Positions 53,401-63,951 of a stretch of 64,000 nucleotides of DNA are shown one piece after another (the stretch's first letter is position 1; each line of letters opens with the position of its first letter). The stretch spans positions 4,208,501 to 4,272,500 of the forward strand of contig CAMRHE010000011.1 in the NCBI GenBank assembly GCA_947044405.1, in the 5' to 3' direction. The translations under genes and the position numbers were made by a program. Below the pieces are notes generated by a model. That model was not told the origin of the DNA. It was given only the letters and a program-made list of their open reading frames with translations, and did not search any database. The DNA comes from Leptodactylus fallax (lineage: Eukaryota; Chordata; Amphibia; Anura; Leptodactylidae).

Positions 53401-54010
53401 GCCCAGCATCGACATTAGATTAGTGTTCCATAATTGAAAATGCTAGTCATCTGACTTGAACTTGCTCTGACAGTTCACCAGCTTTCTATCGCTTTATGAG
53501 AGCCCGTCTACCAACAACTGGCTCGCACTGATGGCTTTTATAAAATAAAAAATAAAATCTTGTCATTTATGGTGGCTGCTGGGAAAGATCAATACCATTT
53601 TGCTCTCAAACTGCTTCATCTACATTTGTAGAGACAGAAGAGTTGAAGATGTTACAAAAACAAATGCTGCATATCAGCAGAAATAGATTTCAAGCAATTA
53701 TGTTATGATTTAATAATAGCTGAGCCGACACTATGTTAATTTACTGAAGTGTCATAATAAAGGTACAAATGTGTTTGTTTTACTGTCACGACTCTTAAAC
53801 TTCTTCATAAGTCAGTTAAATTGCACTTTGTGCTGACTCTCAGTTTGTGTGATGTTCTGTGCCTTAAGTGGATATCTATATATATTCATATATAAAGCAA
53901 ATAAATTGGCTTGACTGGTTTAAGAGCAAGTGTCATTGAATTTAGGAGATGATTCAATGTAACGTTATCTGAGCTTTCATTAATTGTATGAGTTCAGAAG
54001 GTAGTTAGGT
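53401..54010. other. Candidate conserved non-coding segment
   Basis: Repeat-free and AT-rich with balanced complexity, including GCAATTATGTTATGATTTAA and GCAAATAAATTGG. No frames. Conservation is only suspected from the look of the sequence. Confidence 0.2.
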
Positions 54011-54697
54011 ATCTGACATGTTATATGGTAATCCATGAGATTTTCCTGGTTAGCTGGGGATAACACTTTTATTGAACAATGAACGTAGAGCTACATTTAA
54101 AGTGCGTACGCTTAGAATATATTACATTGTAGTATATTTCCCTCCCTTAACCTCAGTATAGTTCAATTTACTGAAAAATAGATATTGCTAATTATACAAA
54201 TGTATTACATATCTTATTTTAATAATTTTCCAGATTATTTCAGTGCTTAAAATGATAAGATTTTAAGTGCAGTGAAGACAACTTTCATGAAAAAACATTG
54301 GCAGAGATTTATCATACATTTTCTGCCAGTTTCTGCTATAAAATGTATGCTAATAATCACATGGCTTTATTTACACCAAAAACGTTTTCATCTTTTTTTG
54401 CTACCCATGCCACTTTTAAAAAAGAAAATTGGTGCAAATAACAGCTGAAATCTATGAAAGCCCCTAGTTTCCATAGATTTCAGCTTGTGGTGCACAGACC
54501 ACACGAGATGCGCCAAAATTATTAACAGGTGTGCACCTCTTAATAATATTGCCACATCTGACGGCAGCAAGGAATAGATTAAGTTCTGAATTTAATACAT
54601 TTCCCCCCATTATGTTTACTTTTTAGGTAGTGGGAACGCGGGATCACCCACAATGCCATGCATGCAGACAATCAGCTTCCAGCCCTGTGATGTCACA
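54011..54697. other. No recognised feature
   Basis: AT-rich DNA with a local hairpin at about 54446-54486 (GAAATCTATG / CATAGATTTC). Confidence 0.45.
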
Positions 54698-54890
54698 TCC
54701 CTTTAACCCCTTCACGAGCGCACACGGCATGTTTGACCGCTGCATCCAAGGTGTTAAATCCCCTGATCAGTTATGGAGCAGGGTGTTAGCTATAACTGAC
54801 AGCTAACACCCTGCTCCATAACCGATCAGGGGTTTTAACACCTTGGATGACGCGATCATACATGACCGTGGCATCCAAGGGGTTCAGCCA
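54698..54890. repeat. Long foldback (about 60-bp arms)
   Basis: The centre is CCCCTGATCAGTTATGGAGC, AGGGTGTTAGCT, a loop of about 9 bases, then AGCTAACACCCTGCTCCATA and ACCGATCAGGGG, nearly perfect over 33 bp. Outside, CATCCAAGGTGTTAA pairs with TTAACACCTTGGATG. The outer CCCCTTCACGAGCGC and CATCCAAGGGGTTC suggest a high-copy foldback element. Confidence 0.85.
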
Positions 54891-54894
54891 TTTT

Positions 54895-55036
54895 GACGCC
54901 CACCCCGGCTCTCTCCAGCCAATAAATAGCTGTTTTTGTTACATGATTCGCCACAATTTAATTGGGATCGAATAGAGTTGTATCGTGAAATTTGGCAAAG
55001 TTGCAGAATCGAATTTTTTAATACTTCGCTCATCTC
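54895..55036. repeat. Right end of the TAGAGATGAGC hAT family
   Basis: Ends AATACTTCGCTCATCTCTA at 55036; upstream GATTCGCCACAATTTAATTG and GAATCGAATTTTTT are typical of the subterminal region. The left end was not found. Confidence 0.6.
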
Positions 55037-55039
55037 TAG

Positions 55040-56780
55040 AGGTTATGTCAGTAAATATATTTATCTGATCAGGATAAATGGATGATCAGGGAGGCTCATT
55101 GGTAGGACCCCCATGATCAGCAATTTATCCTCTCTCCTATGGAGAGAGATAAAATATGTTTTGTGGCATAACTTCCTTACAGTAAATTAAACAATTAAAG
55201 TAAAAGGAGCCATGATCAACTTCCTATATCAATATTAATTGGCACTTTTTCTCGCAATTCATCTGCCTGTGTCAAAGTTTCCTTGTTCCTTAGACATACT
55301 GTATACAATGTATACAGTACATTACAGTGGGTAACAATATAGTAGTGTCTTCTGCAGACAGCAAGGTGGTTGTAATGTAACAGCATGACTATACATATGA
55401 TTTGAAGCTCTGTTACAGAGAAAGAGAGCTATACGCACTATAAAAATATAATATAAAATAAGTCATAATATTGGACTATATTAAACATAATGTTGGACTA
55501 TACACTGACCAGCAAAAGGATAATAATGTTTAGAACTTTCAGGCTCAATATCTCACCATCCACTACAGCTTCAAATGTGAGACTACCATCATTTTATAGA
55601 AAATGATCTTGGCTATCTCATACATAAATTTGACTTATATTACACAATGGGAGGTTGGCAAGAGGTTAAATAAAACTTACTCTAAAGATATTTCAGTTTT
55701 TAATTTAGAGAAATTGACGTAATTAAAAAATTTGTTATGATGGTGAGACTTTAATATGATATGCTGTATATTGGTCAGTTTTGAACAAGCCTTTTTAAGA
55801 CCAAGATACAGGTTTCTGATCCAAGCCAGCCATATTTGTTCAGCCATATGACCTTCAATTACACATCTGTAACAGACATAAGTGCAGTACAAATGTACTA
55901 TATATAGTGTGTATGTTCAAATAAAGTCATTAATAATAGAGACATTTAGATAAGCATCTTGGCCCTGCAATTTGCTCACAGTTCACGTCCTAGTAATAAA
56001 TGTGTTTTCCTGTTCAGAATTTGCCAAAAATGACATCCGTGTATATTTTATCCAAAATCATGTTCAGGCATGGTGACTGCATTCCTGTATTATGTTGTCT
56101 TTCTCTAAGTCTAGGACATTGGGCACTTATCCCTCTACTGCTGTGAATCACCAGCAAGTATAAGCTTGAAAGAAAAGATTCATGAATAGGTGCATTGTAC
56201 AAGTCATCTCATAAATCCAGCAGAAATCATATGCATGTACTCTTTGATGAAACAAGCATAAGAACATGTTAATCATGCCAATTTCAATCATGAATTAAAA
56301 TATGGAATCAATTATTTCAGTCATTGCCAGAACAATATATCACCTTTAATGAACAATGTCCTGTAAAATAAAAATTCATGACCATGTCCTGTTAATGAGA
56401 TCAACATTTATCTTAATTATTTACAATATTTATTATAAGATTGTATCGGTGGCCGACATTGAAATAGAGAGCTGTATACATTCAGTACTGTAGCTATGTT
56501 ATAAAAGCTGTCACTGCCTATGACCAGTTACATGAGAGACAAGACCTCTAGACATTCAATGGATAAAGCCAGAAAATGTGGGACTACTTGTACATCAAGA
56601 ATTGAAAGGTAAAATAAAATGTTAAAGGAGTATTTCTATCTGAGGTATTTATGGTATATCCACAAGGTATGCTTTAAATAACTTCTGAATCCTCCAATTC
56701 CCAACTGACACATTCTCCATTCAGGGCAATAGTTTCCAATGCTTGTATGCAGTCTGTTGCAAAAGACTTTTAGAACTTGG
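55040..56780. other. No gene; AT-rich DNA
   Basis: 55505-55525 TACACTGACCAGCAAAAGG may be a mariner-type end but has no partner. 56220-56480 is repeat-free with SOX- and TCF-like words (AACAATG, CTTTGATG). Nothing coding. Confidence 0.4.
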
Positions 56781-56789
56781 ACTCAACTA

Positions 56790-57485
56790 CAGTAAATGAA
56801 CAAAAGTATTGGGAAACTCCCCTTTGCAGCTTCCACGCTTCTGGGAAGGTTTTCTAAAAGACTTTGTAGTGTATCTGTGGAAATTTTTGCCCGTGAATCC
56901 AGAAGAGCCTTTGCGAGGTCAGACACCGATGTTGGATGAAATATCCTGGCTTGCAATATTCATTCTAGTCCATCCCAAAAGGAGTATGATGGGGTTAAAG
57001 TGCAGGGCAATTAAGTTCTCTCACACCAGACTCATACAACCATGCCTTTATGGACCTTGCTTTGTGCACTGGGGCATGGTCATGTTTGGCAGTGTGGCTG
57101 TTTCAAAAGGGTATTTGTATTATTTACATGGGATGTCTCATCCAGGAAAAACTAGGTATTTCTTATACTTGTATAGTCAGCTGGGAGGGCTCAATAAGTC
57201 ACATGAGAAGGCTTCCCACAATGCTCCCACTCTGGGAAAGACAGGCAGATTTAAGAGCCTGGGGAGACACAGCCAAGAGTTCTGGTAGGAACTAAGTTTT
57301 TGGTTTTGATGTTAGACGGTAGGTCTACACGCTGAGTGTGAGGGATGCTATAAAGAGTGTAGTTAGTGGCCAGACAACCAGGATTTACTTAAATGTTGAA
57401 GTTGTTTGTGCAGCTTTGTGTGTTTTATTCCTGATACAACACCTGAATTCGATTAAGAGGTGAGTCCCAATACTTTATTTTCCTT
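56790..57485 (-). mobile_element. Tc1/mariner fragment with transposase relic
   Basis: The left TIR has GAACAAAAGTATTGGGAAAC, the right TIR GAGTCCCAATACTTTATTTT, inverted. 56880-57090 on the minus strand corresponds to a decayed transposase (region with GACCTTGCTTTGTGCACTGG and GGTCATGTTTGG on plus, matching well-known fish/frog copies). 57150-57420 appears to be inserted foreign sequence. Stops are frequent. Confidence 0.75.
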
Positions 57486-57637
57486 AAAGTGTGTCAAGCA
57501 TGTATGGAATATTCTGTGGAGACGCCAGAAATACCATACCCTTTCAACACAAATGTGTAGAATTTAGCCACTCTGGGTACATTAGATATATTTCAGGAAG
57601 TGAATTTTCTTAGTGTGCATTTTGCACATAAGCATGT

Positions 57638-57897
57638 TTAAAGGGGTTTTCCAGGAATCTCAGTACTTGGACAGGAGGCCGGGAAAGGTGAAACAAAAAT
57701 AAAATCATACTCATCTGTCCCCTTGTGCCAGCACTCAGTCCAATCAGGAGCCACAGGAAAGGAACTGATGATGTCACTCACATACATCACCGGTTCCTTT
57801 CCTTAGGTCGCTGAGCCTGGGGACAGGTGATTTTTATTTTTGTTTCAACTTCCCTGGCCTACTGCCTTAGTACTGACATTTCTGGACAACCCTTTAA
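57638..57897. mobile_element. TTAA MITE, 260 bp
   Basis: TTAAAGGGGTTTTCCAGGAA and TTTCTGGACAACCCTTTAA form the ends. The inner pair AGGAACTGATGATGTCACTC and CATCACCGGTTCCTTTCC, plus GGAAAGGTGAAACAAAAAT and TTTTGTTTCAACTTCCC, pair as well. Confidence 0.85.
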
Positions 57898-58121
57898 TTA
57901 TGGACTCATGTATGCCACAGAAAAGAACTATGGATCCATATCAGAACTTTTGTCTTGTTGTACTATACAAGGAAACTGAAGAAATCACCAGAGAATTGAA
58001 ATGAGATTACATCTCCTCCAGCCTTGCTACCATAGGAATTATTTACTGGAAATCTGATTACAAGATAAATGTATAGTATCAGCACAAATGTACTTAACTG
58101 AGTGCACCAGTAGTACCAGTA

Positions 58122-58534
58122 AAGCTAAGTTCATATCCGCTTCTTTTAAGTCCGTTGTTTTGATCCATCATAGGATCAGAACAATGGACTGAAAACTAAT
58201 ATAGTGAGCGATGCAGACAGAGCATGTTCTGTTTTCATCCGTAATCAATCCCCTAAAAGTAAAAGCAAGACAGAATCATTCTTCCGTTTTGTTTGTTACT
58301 ATATTAGTCAGAAGATAAAATAATGTGTGCCGGACTGTATCTTCCATTTGAATAGTAAACAGACAAGATGGAAGTTTTCTTGTTTTTAACATTGCAGTGA
58401 ATGATAACAGATACAGACAGAATGTGCTCCATCTACATCAGTCATTATATTAGTTTATCAGTCCATTGTTCTGATCCTATAATGAACTAAAATGATGCAT
58501 TAAAAAGAAGTAGAACCTAGTGAACCTAGCCTTA
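58122..58534. mobile_element. Foldback MITE (AAGCTAAGTTCATATCCGC ends)
   Basis: The left half AAGTCCGTTGTTTTGATCC and the right half CAGTCCATTGTTCTGATCC are inverted relative to each other in the flanks; the end AGTGAACCTAGCCTTA pairs with AAAGCTAAGTTCATA. A second internal foldback with GATACAGACAGAATGTG is present. Confidence 0.6.
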
Positions 58535-59413
58535 CTTGTACAATCGTGCATTCATGCAATTAACTTGTGTTGATACTGTACAATTCATACATAAGTCACA
58601 GGTTTCCAGTAAAAAATAGTTTTGATTGCATCTTTAAGATTACTGACTATGGCAGCAAGGACCAGATGTGAACCTATCCTAACACACAAGTAATAAAACA
58701 GTAAAAAAATGAAAAACAGAACACAATTTTCTTAGATACTTTCTACTTTTCAGACTGAAACTATTTAACGCTTCACATGATTTCATGTAAGCACTTACAA
58801 TGTTTCTTTGCATAGCACTCAAAAACTAATAAAGTAATTCTCCATGACTACATGGTACTTTCACAGTTTTTTAATCAATGATCTACCAGCTCACTTGCCA
58901 TAATGGACATTCTTTAGATTCCCTATCATCCATCTATTAACCATTGAACATTTCCTCTATGGCACATATATCTATGCAGTATGTGGAAGTTGTGGTCAGT
59001 CTAGTCATTGATCTCCAGGGCAGTCATGTAATAACTTACAGGGGTATAACTTAAGGCGCATGGGCTATGGTGCAAAAGGTCAGTTTGCTCCCCTCTGCAC
59101 AACTTCTCCTCACAACCAACAGTCATGTCCCATCTGTACATTTTAGCAGCATTTACATTTCTCTTTCCTTTTCAATCTGGGCACAATATGTCTGTGCACA
59201 CACGCTTTCCACCATTCCTATTTCCTGTTGTGCCCACACATAGTAATCATGTCTCCTTTTGTGCCACAGCCTTTTCCACAGAAGCCCTCCTTCACTATAT
59301 GCTGCTGTCTAACTGGTATTTTGCCAGTAAAGGGTTCATTTTCTCTTTTCTGAAAGTGGAAGGCTTTATATCAGAAATCTTCTCATTCTAGCTGTCCAGA
59401 GGGCAAGTGTCAT
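58535..59413. other. No gene; short repeat scrap
   Basis: 59038-59110 (GGGGTATAACTTAAGGCGCA, then GGGCTATGGTGCAAAAGG) resembles a decayed CAGGGGCGTAACTT hAT end. The rest is AT-rich. Confidence 0.4.
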
Positions 59414-59830
59414 AAATAGAGATGGTTGAACATCTGAAGATTCATTTTGTTTTGAGTTCAGATGAGTTGACTCTCCAGGTCTTTCAGTCCAGACTCAAGG
59501 GTCTCTTCAAATTCCAGAGTATAATAGGTGGAGGCCCAGTGGAGGTATAAAAAAAAATAACAGACAGTTATACTCATCTTACCTCACCTCGACTGGGCCA
59601 CTTTGTGGTGTCCAGCGCTCTCTGAGTCCTCACTTGGCCTCTTCCGGGCTCCTGGATGATGTCATGTGCTCTGGGGTCACTGCTGAGGCCTATGAATGGG
59701 CCTCAGGGGTCACATGATTGCGTCAATGTCATGATATCATAACATTTGGGGTGCCCCATGTGACTGCTGAGGTCAAAATACTCCCTGAACGGTCCCATAA
59801 TGCCTGCAATGATGATAATTGATTACAGGA
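59414..59830. mobile_element. hAT left end plus nested hairpin MITE, decayed
   Basis: Begins ATAGAGATGGTTGAACATC (left end of the 5983-6710 family). 59500-59545 retains half of the terminal hairpin (TTCCAGAGTATAATAGGTGG then AGGCCCAGTGGAGG). The body with CACTGCTGAGGCCTATGAAT matches the other copies. Right ends are lost. Confidence 0.65.
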
Positions 59831-60319
59831 ATGAAATATAACATATAATTAAAGTTATTAAAGTGTCACACTTTGGGACATTTCCACCAGAAGTATCAGA
59901 AGCATAGTGGTGAGGAGGAGGGAAACATATGTTGTAGCCTGGATGGAACAATATACCAACGCAGAAATATTTTATAAACTGCTTCAATAAGCATCCTGTT
60001 AGTCATATCTTGCCATTCCCTCAAAGAAAATTATTTATTTAAATCCTGCATACATTCATATAAGAGCTATTAATAGATGGAACAGCCAGTTGAGCATAAA
60101 GAATAGACAGAGTATGAGTCCACATCTGGGGTAGAGATAATCTGTGTTGGGTATTGGGAACTTTAGAGAATCTAGGAAATTATATATTTGGCCATATCGG
60201 AAAAATAGAAATGAAGCTCTGAAAAATATCTTAGAGTAAATTCTTGTATGGTCAATATAGCTATCAATACAGTATACATTTTAAAAAATCCACTGTTTGA
60301 ATTGTGATAGTTGAAGTTC
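59831..60319. other. No recognised feature
   Basis: AT-rich unique-looking DNA. Confidence 0.5.
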
Positions 60320-61369
60320 CAAGATGAAAGGATGGATTCCCAAACAACCTCGCCACAGGAGAGTGATAAAATACCCACTTATACCGTTTACTAAGTCTAT
60401 CCCAGAAAGCCAATGTAGAAGAGAGGAGAAGGCACATATGCCACAACCCAGATGGAGGAGACGGAAGATGGGAGTTGTAGTAGCTAAGGATGTGCCACCT
60501 AATAGGCCGAGCACACTCACCAACCTCTCCAGCCTCACTCCTGGGCTGGACAGAGTCGAGGGGAGTCCTGCAGCACTACTGGATGGTGGTGGTAGTAGTT
60601 CTTTCCCCCAGAGCATTTCCAGTTGGAGATTGGACCTCTCCTCTCTGAGCCGCTGTGATGGAAGTCAGAAGGGCCCTGATGTTATAGCAGGCACTACTCA
60701 GGCAGCCAGTGGTAACAGTTGAACCAGGAACAGTTTTTATTTGCACAACTGGAAACAGGTAACGTCAGCTTCTGAATGGGGGTAGTAGTACAATGTCCAA
60801 TTTCCCACAGCCTTGGTTCTAGGAGGATTCCCAGGGATGTTACAGGCTCCACAAAATAATCCACCACTACTTCTCCACTCATGCCTCTCCCAGCCAGGTA
60901 TACCGTGGATGGAGTCACAGGGAGTCCTGACAGGGATCTGGTTACCTATATACTAGGCCCAAACGTGGAACTCCTGTCAGGGTCCTCTCCTGCTCCTCTT
61001 GGCACGGCACCGAAAATCTCCAACAGCTTAGACAGATACTCTCCCTTGCTCAGGGTTGTCTCTGGATGATCCTGGGTCTGATGATATCCCTCCTGGGGCT
61101 GTGAAGGCGACCATTGGGCCTCAATCCAGAAGTTGGTGGCAGGCAAGCTCTGCACACCTTCTCCAGCTAACTGCACACACTAGACCAGGGGTGTTAAACT
61201 CATTTTCACCGGGGGCCACTTCAGCCTCACGGGGTACCTTGAAGGGCCAAGATTATTTTACACGTGTATAAAAGTAACTTCTCCTTAACAGTTAAGCGAG
61301 CTATTAGACAGCGTATAATAATAAACAGGCGCCATAGCCCCTATTTATAGCGCCCCATTTACACACACT

Positions 61370-61680
61370 ATAATGTTCCACAGCAGTCCCTGCACACTGT
61401 ATTATGACTCGCAGCTGCCCCTGCACACGGTATTATGCACGGTATTATGCTCCCTAGTGGCCCCTGCACACGGTATTATGCTCCATATTTTCCCCTGCAC
61501 ACAGTATGATGCTCCATATTGGCCCCTGCACACGGTATTATGCTCCACAGTGGCCACTGCACACGATATTATGCTCCATAATGGCCCCTGCACTGGTATT
61601 ATGCTCCATAGTGGCCCCTGTACTGGTATTATGCTCCACAGTGGTCCCTGCACAGGGTATTATGCCCCATAGTGGCCAAA
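61370..61680. repeat. Minisatellite, about 31-bp unit, about 10 copies, inverted
   Basis: Unit CACACGGTATTATGCTCCAT plus AGTGGCCCCTG; shorter units (29 bp) occur near 61600. Same family as 46562-47060 and, reversed, 3200-3850. Confidence 0.92.
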
Positions 61681-61690
61681 CCATGAACTG

Positions 61691-61980
61691 TTATTATACT
61701 CTGGGGTCTTTTCAGACCCCAGAGTATAATGAACGGAGACCCAGGGGAGGTGACAAACATAAAAATCAGTGTTACTTACCTATCCTGGACACCGGTGCAC
61801 TCCTTGCAGCTTTCGGCCCTGTTTAATTGCGCACACACGTCACGTGATGAGGCCAACGACGCGACCTGATGACGTCACCAGAGGCCTCAAGCCTGCTCGG
61901 AGTAACAGGAGAGGTAAGTAGGATATGTTTTTATGTTCCCTCACCTCCCCTGGGCCCCCGATTATTATACTAGTAGTATA
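61691..61980. mobile_element. Hairpin-tipped MITE in the chimeric hAT
   Basis: The left terminal hairpin (61693-61730) is perfect, with ATTATACTCTGGGGTCT and a TTTC loop. The body starts CGGAGACCCAGGGGAGGTGA and ends TCACCTCCCCTGGGCCCCCG. The right terminus is reduced to ATTATTATACT. CTTACCTATCCTGG and AGGAGAGGTAAGTA mark the inner inverted pair. Confidence 0.8.
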
Positions 61981-61994
61981 TAAAACTATATACT

Positions 61995-62030
61995 GTATAT
62001 ATATATATATATATATTATATATAGTACTA
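61995..62030. repeat. (TA)n run
   Basis: A TATATATATATATA run at about 61998-62014 with flanking TATA-rich sequence. Confidence 0.9.
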
Positions 62031-62164
62031 TAATAATAGTAGTATTTGCGGCCCACGGCCTCACTTACCGATGCCCGCAGCTGCTCACAGCGGCATCCAC
62101 TTCCCTTTCTGCGTCCCATAGCAGAAGGGGAAGCTTAGGCGGCCACGAGCAGACGCAGGGTAGG

Positions 62165-62570
62165 TAAATAAATAGGCCGTGACCTGCTGGGGATACTCCA
62201 GCAGGTCACGGCCTATTTATATATAAAAAAAGTTATCCTCACTTACCTGCGATGCCGCCGCCTCCTCTTCTTGTCCGCGTCGTCTGTGTCTCAGCGTAGG
62301 CGGCGCGATGACATCATTGTATCGCTGCCTGTGCTCAGATGCGACGTTTCTTAAACCAGCCCAGGACAGGCCCCGCTCAGCTCTGTTTTTTTTTTTTTAA
62401 AGAGGCCTGTCCTGGGCTGGTTTACATTGAATAGAAAAATGCCGCCCCCCCATACAGTGAGAGACAGTGCCGCCTGAGGCAATAAAGATGGCGGCTGCCC
62501 AGGGGCAGACCGCTAATGAGGTGAAGTGAGGTGGACGCCATCTTTATTGCTCTTGTATTGCGTGAGGCCG
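62165..62570. repeat. Three successive near-perfect hairpins
   Basis: Hairpin 1 (62168-62222): AATAGGCCGTGACCTGCTGG against its exact complement. Hairpin 2 (62352-62424): AAACCAGCCCAGGACAGGCC against its exact complement around a U-rich loop. Hairpin 3 (62479-62551): GCAATAAAGATGGCG against CGCCATCTTTATTGC. All lie in the right half of the chimeric hAT. Confidence 0.88.
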
Positions 62571-62839
62571 GGCCAGATAACAGAAGGCAGTGGGCCGGAT
62601 TCGGCCCGCGGGCCTTGTGTTTGACACCTGTGCACTAGACTGAAGACCAACCGTCACCGGGAGACTAGGCTTCTCTACAACCCTGCCCAGTGGCCTGTGA
62701 TAGGCCAGGGCTGAACCAAGGCAAGGTTTGAACACTGCAGGGGGAAAATACAGAGGATAGCTGCATAACAATATAGTTAACACATAATGGAACAAACCAA
62801 CAAAACCCAGAGGCACAAATGACAAACAATTAAAAGCAG

Positions 62840-63605
62840 CAGCCTCTGGGATGCTGCACATATACACACTTATGTTCCTGACTCACTTTCACTCCCCTCA
62901 TGTTAACATTTGTCGTGATTAGCTGGGCCAACAGCTCAATGGCCAACACAAACAAGAGAGGGAATAGGGAGCACCCTTGTGTAGTACCATAAGTCACCCG
63001 AATAGGGTCCAACAGAATGCTCGTCAATTTAACCTGTGCCATTTGAGCAGAATATATCGCCCTCAAGACCGCCAAAAATTTTAGCCTGAAGCCTCACTTT
63101 CTAAAAAAAAAAAAAACAGGTAATCCTATTGTAGATAATCAAAAACTTTATGTAGATCGAGTGATACCGTAGACAAAAGGCTTGAATAAGAGGAGAATAA
63201 TCCCAGTTCCATCAAACAAGAGAAATAAGATCCTTAGGGTTTGATCTGCGCCACTTCTGTTGGGAACGTATCCCACCCACTTGATCAGGAAGAATACAAT
63301 GCTCTAAAAGCATATTACAAGTCAAAACTTTAGTCAGTATTTTCATGTCAACATTCACTTCATGTCTCTAGTGCTGACATGAAATATGATCCTTCCTCAG
63401 ATTTGAAATAACCAAAATGTATGACTTTAAGCCTGGAGTCTTACCCGATTTCAACAATTCTATTGTCCAAATGTTCTCCTCAAAAGTGAGCTCAGAATAG
63501 ATATCCATCAGTGTGGGCAACTCCAAGGACTCAAACAAAGAGTCTGCTGCCTTCTCATTGAAGGGTCTCAGTGGAACCATAGAGGTCAGAATGAAAGCAG
63601 AAGAA
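62840..63605 (-). pseudogene. L1-like reverse transcriptase fragment
   Basis: Minus-strand frames read, from 63580 downward: ESLELPTLMDIYSELTFEE and IELLKSGKTPG (the conserved block before the RT domain of L1-type ORF2), then in other frames NVDMKILTKVLTCNMLLEHC and ILPDQVG (about 63350-63280), and VLRAIYSAQMAQVKL..GTTQGCSLFPLLFVLAIELLAQLI (63075-62920). TQGC-L-P-LF is an RT motif of L1/Tx1-like LINEs. Stops and frameshifts between blocks show it is dead. The YADD box would lie just downstream and is not found. Confidence 0.88.
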
Positions 63606-63609
63606 GGTA

Positions 63610-63951
63610 GTTAAAGAGGACCTTTCATGTCCTCATCAATGTGTGGTATTATATACCACTAGAAAGCCAACAGTGTGCCGACTATAGCGCACTGTTCGTT
63701 TTCCTGGTATGTGTCCCGGTGCTGGAGATATCTGTGCCGTTAATTTTGGCACCGAAATCTCCCCACTGTCAGAAGGGCGGGCCTTATAGACTAGCATCAT
63801 CGCTGGGCGGTAAGGAAAGCCCGCTCTGACAGTACAAGGCTATGTTAGAGTACAGTCGGGGGGGGGGGGTGTTCCTCACAGCTCAGCGATGACGGCTTTC
63901 TAGCGGTATATAATACCGCACATTGATGAGGACATGAAAGTTCCTCTTTAA
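63610..63951. mobile_element. TTAA MITE (TTAAAGAGGACCTTTCATG ends)
   Basis: Left TTAAAGAGGACCTTTCATG, right CATGAAAGTTCCTCTTTAA. The next inner blocks TATTATATACCACTAGAAAG and CTTTCTAGCGGTATATAATA also pair. A run of ten G lies at about 63858. It is related to 43200-43440. Confidence 0.9.

Larger units (their letters stand above)
61186..62632. mobile_element. Chimeric hAT element, TSD CACTAGAC
   Basis: The left end CAGGGGTGTTAAACTCATTT and right end CCTTGTGTTTGACACCTGTG are inverted repeats of a very common hAT family. The 8-bp duplication CACTAGAC is exact at 61178-61185 and 62633-62640. Inside, in order: minisatellite, hairpin MITE, a TA run, then a GC-rich part with the hairpin GCCGTGACCTGCTGG / CCAGCAGGTCACGGC. 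This interior is, in reverse orientation, the core of the other hAT family (22696-23695). Two more hairpins follow before the right end. No transposase. Confidence 0.93.
60320..62810 (-). mobile_element. LTR-like sequence, minus strand, split by a hAT insertion
   Basis: 60320-61185 and 62641-62810 are joined through one CACTAGAC octamer when the hAT is removed. The sequence is GC-moderate, unlike its surroundings, and on the minus strand holds GTGCAAATAAAAACTGTTCC at about 60745, a polyadenylation-like site. Direct repeats with GGGAGTCCTG occur (60560, 60920). No coding domain was recognised; LTR identity is a guess. A 132-codon plus frame at 60324-60722 has no domain. Confidence 0.3.

Noticed and set aside
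56809..57288. 159-codon plus-strand frame
   Set aside because: It is antisense to a decayed Tc1 transposase region and then enters inserted sequence; no protein similarity of its own.
60324..60722. 132-codon plus-strand frame
   Set aside because: No recognisable domain and no splice or start context; it overlaps LTR-like sequence and a similarly long minus frame.
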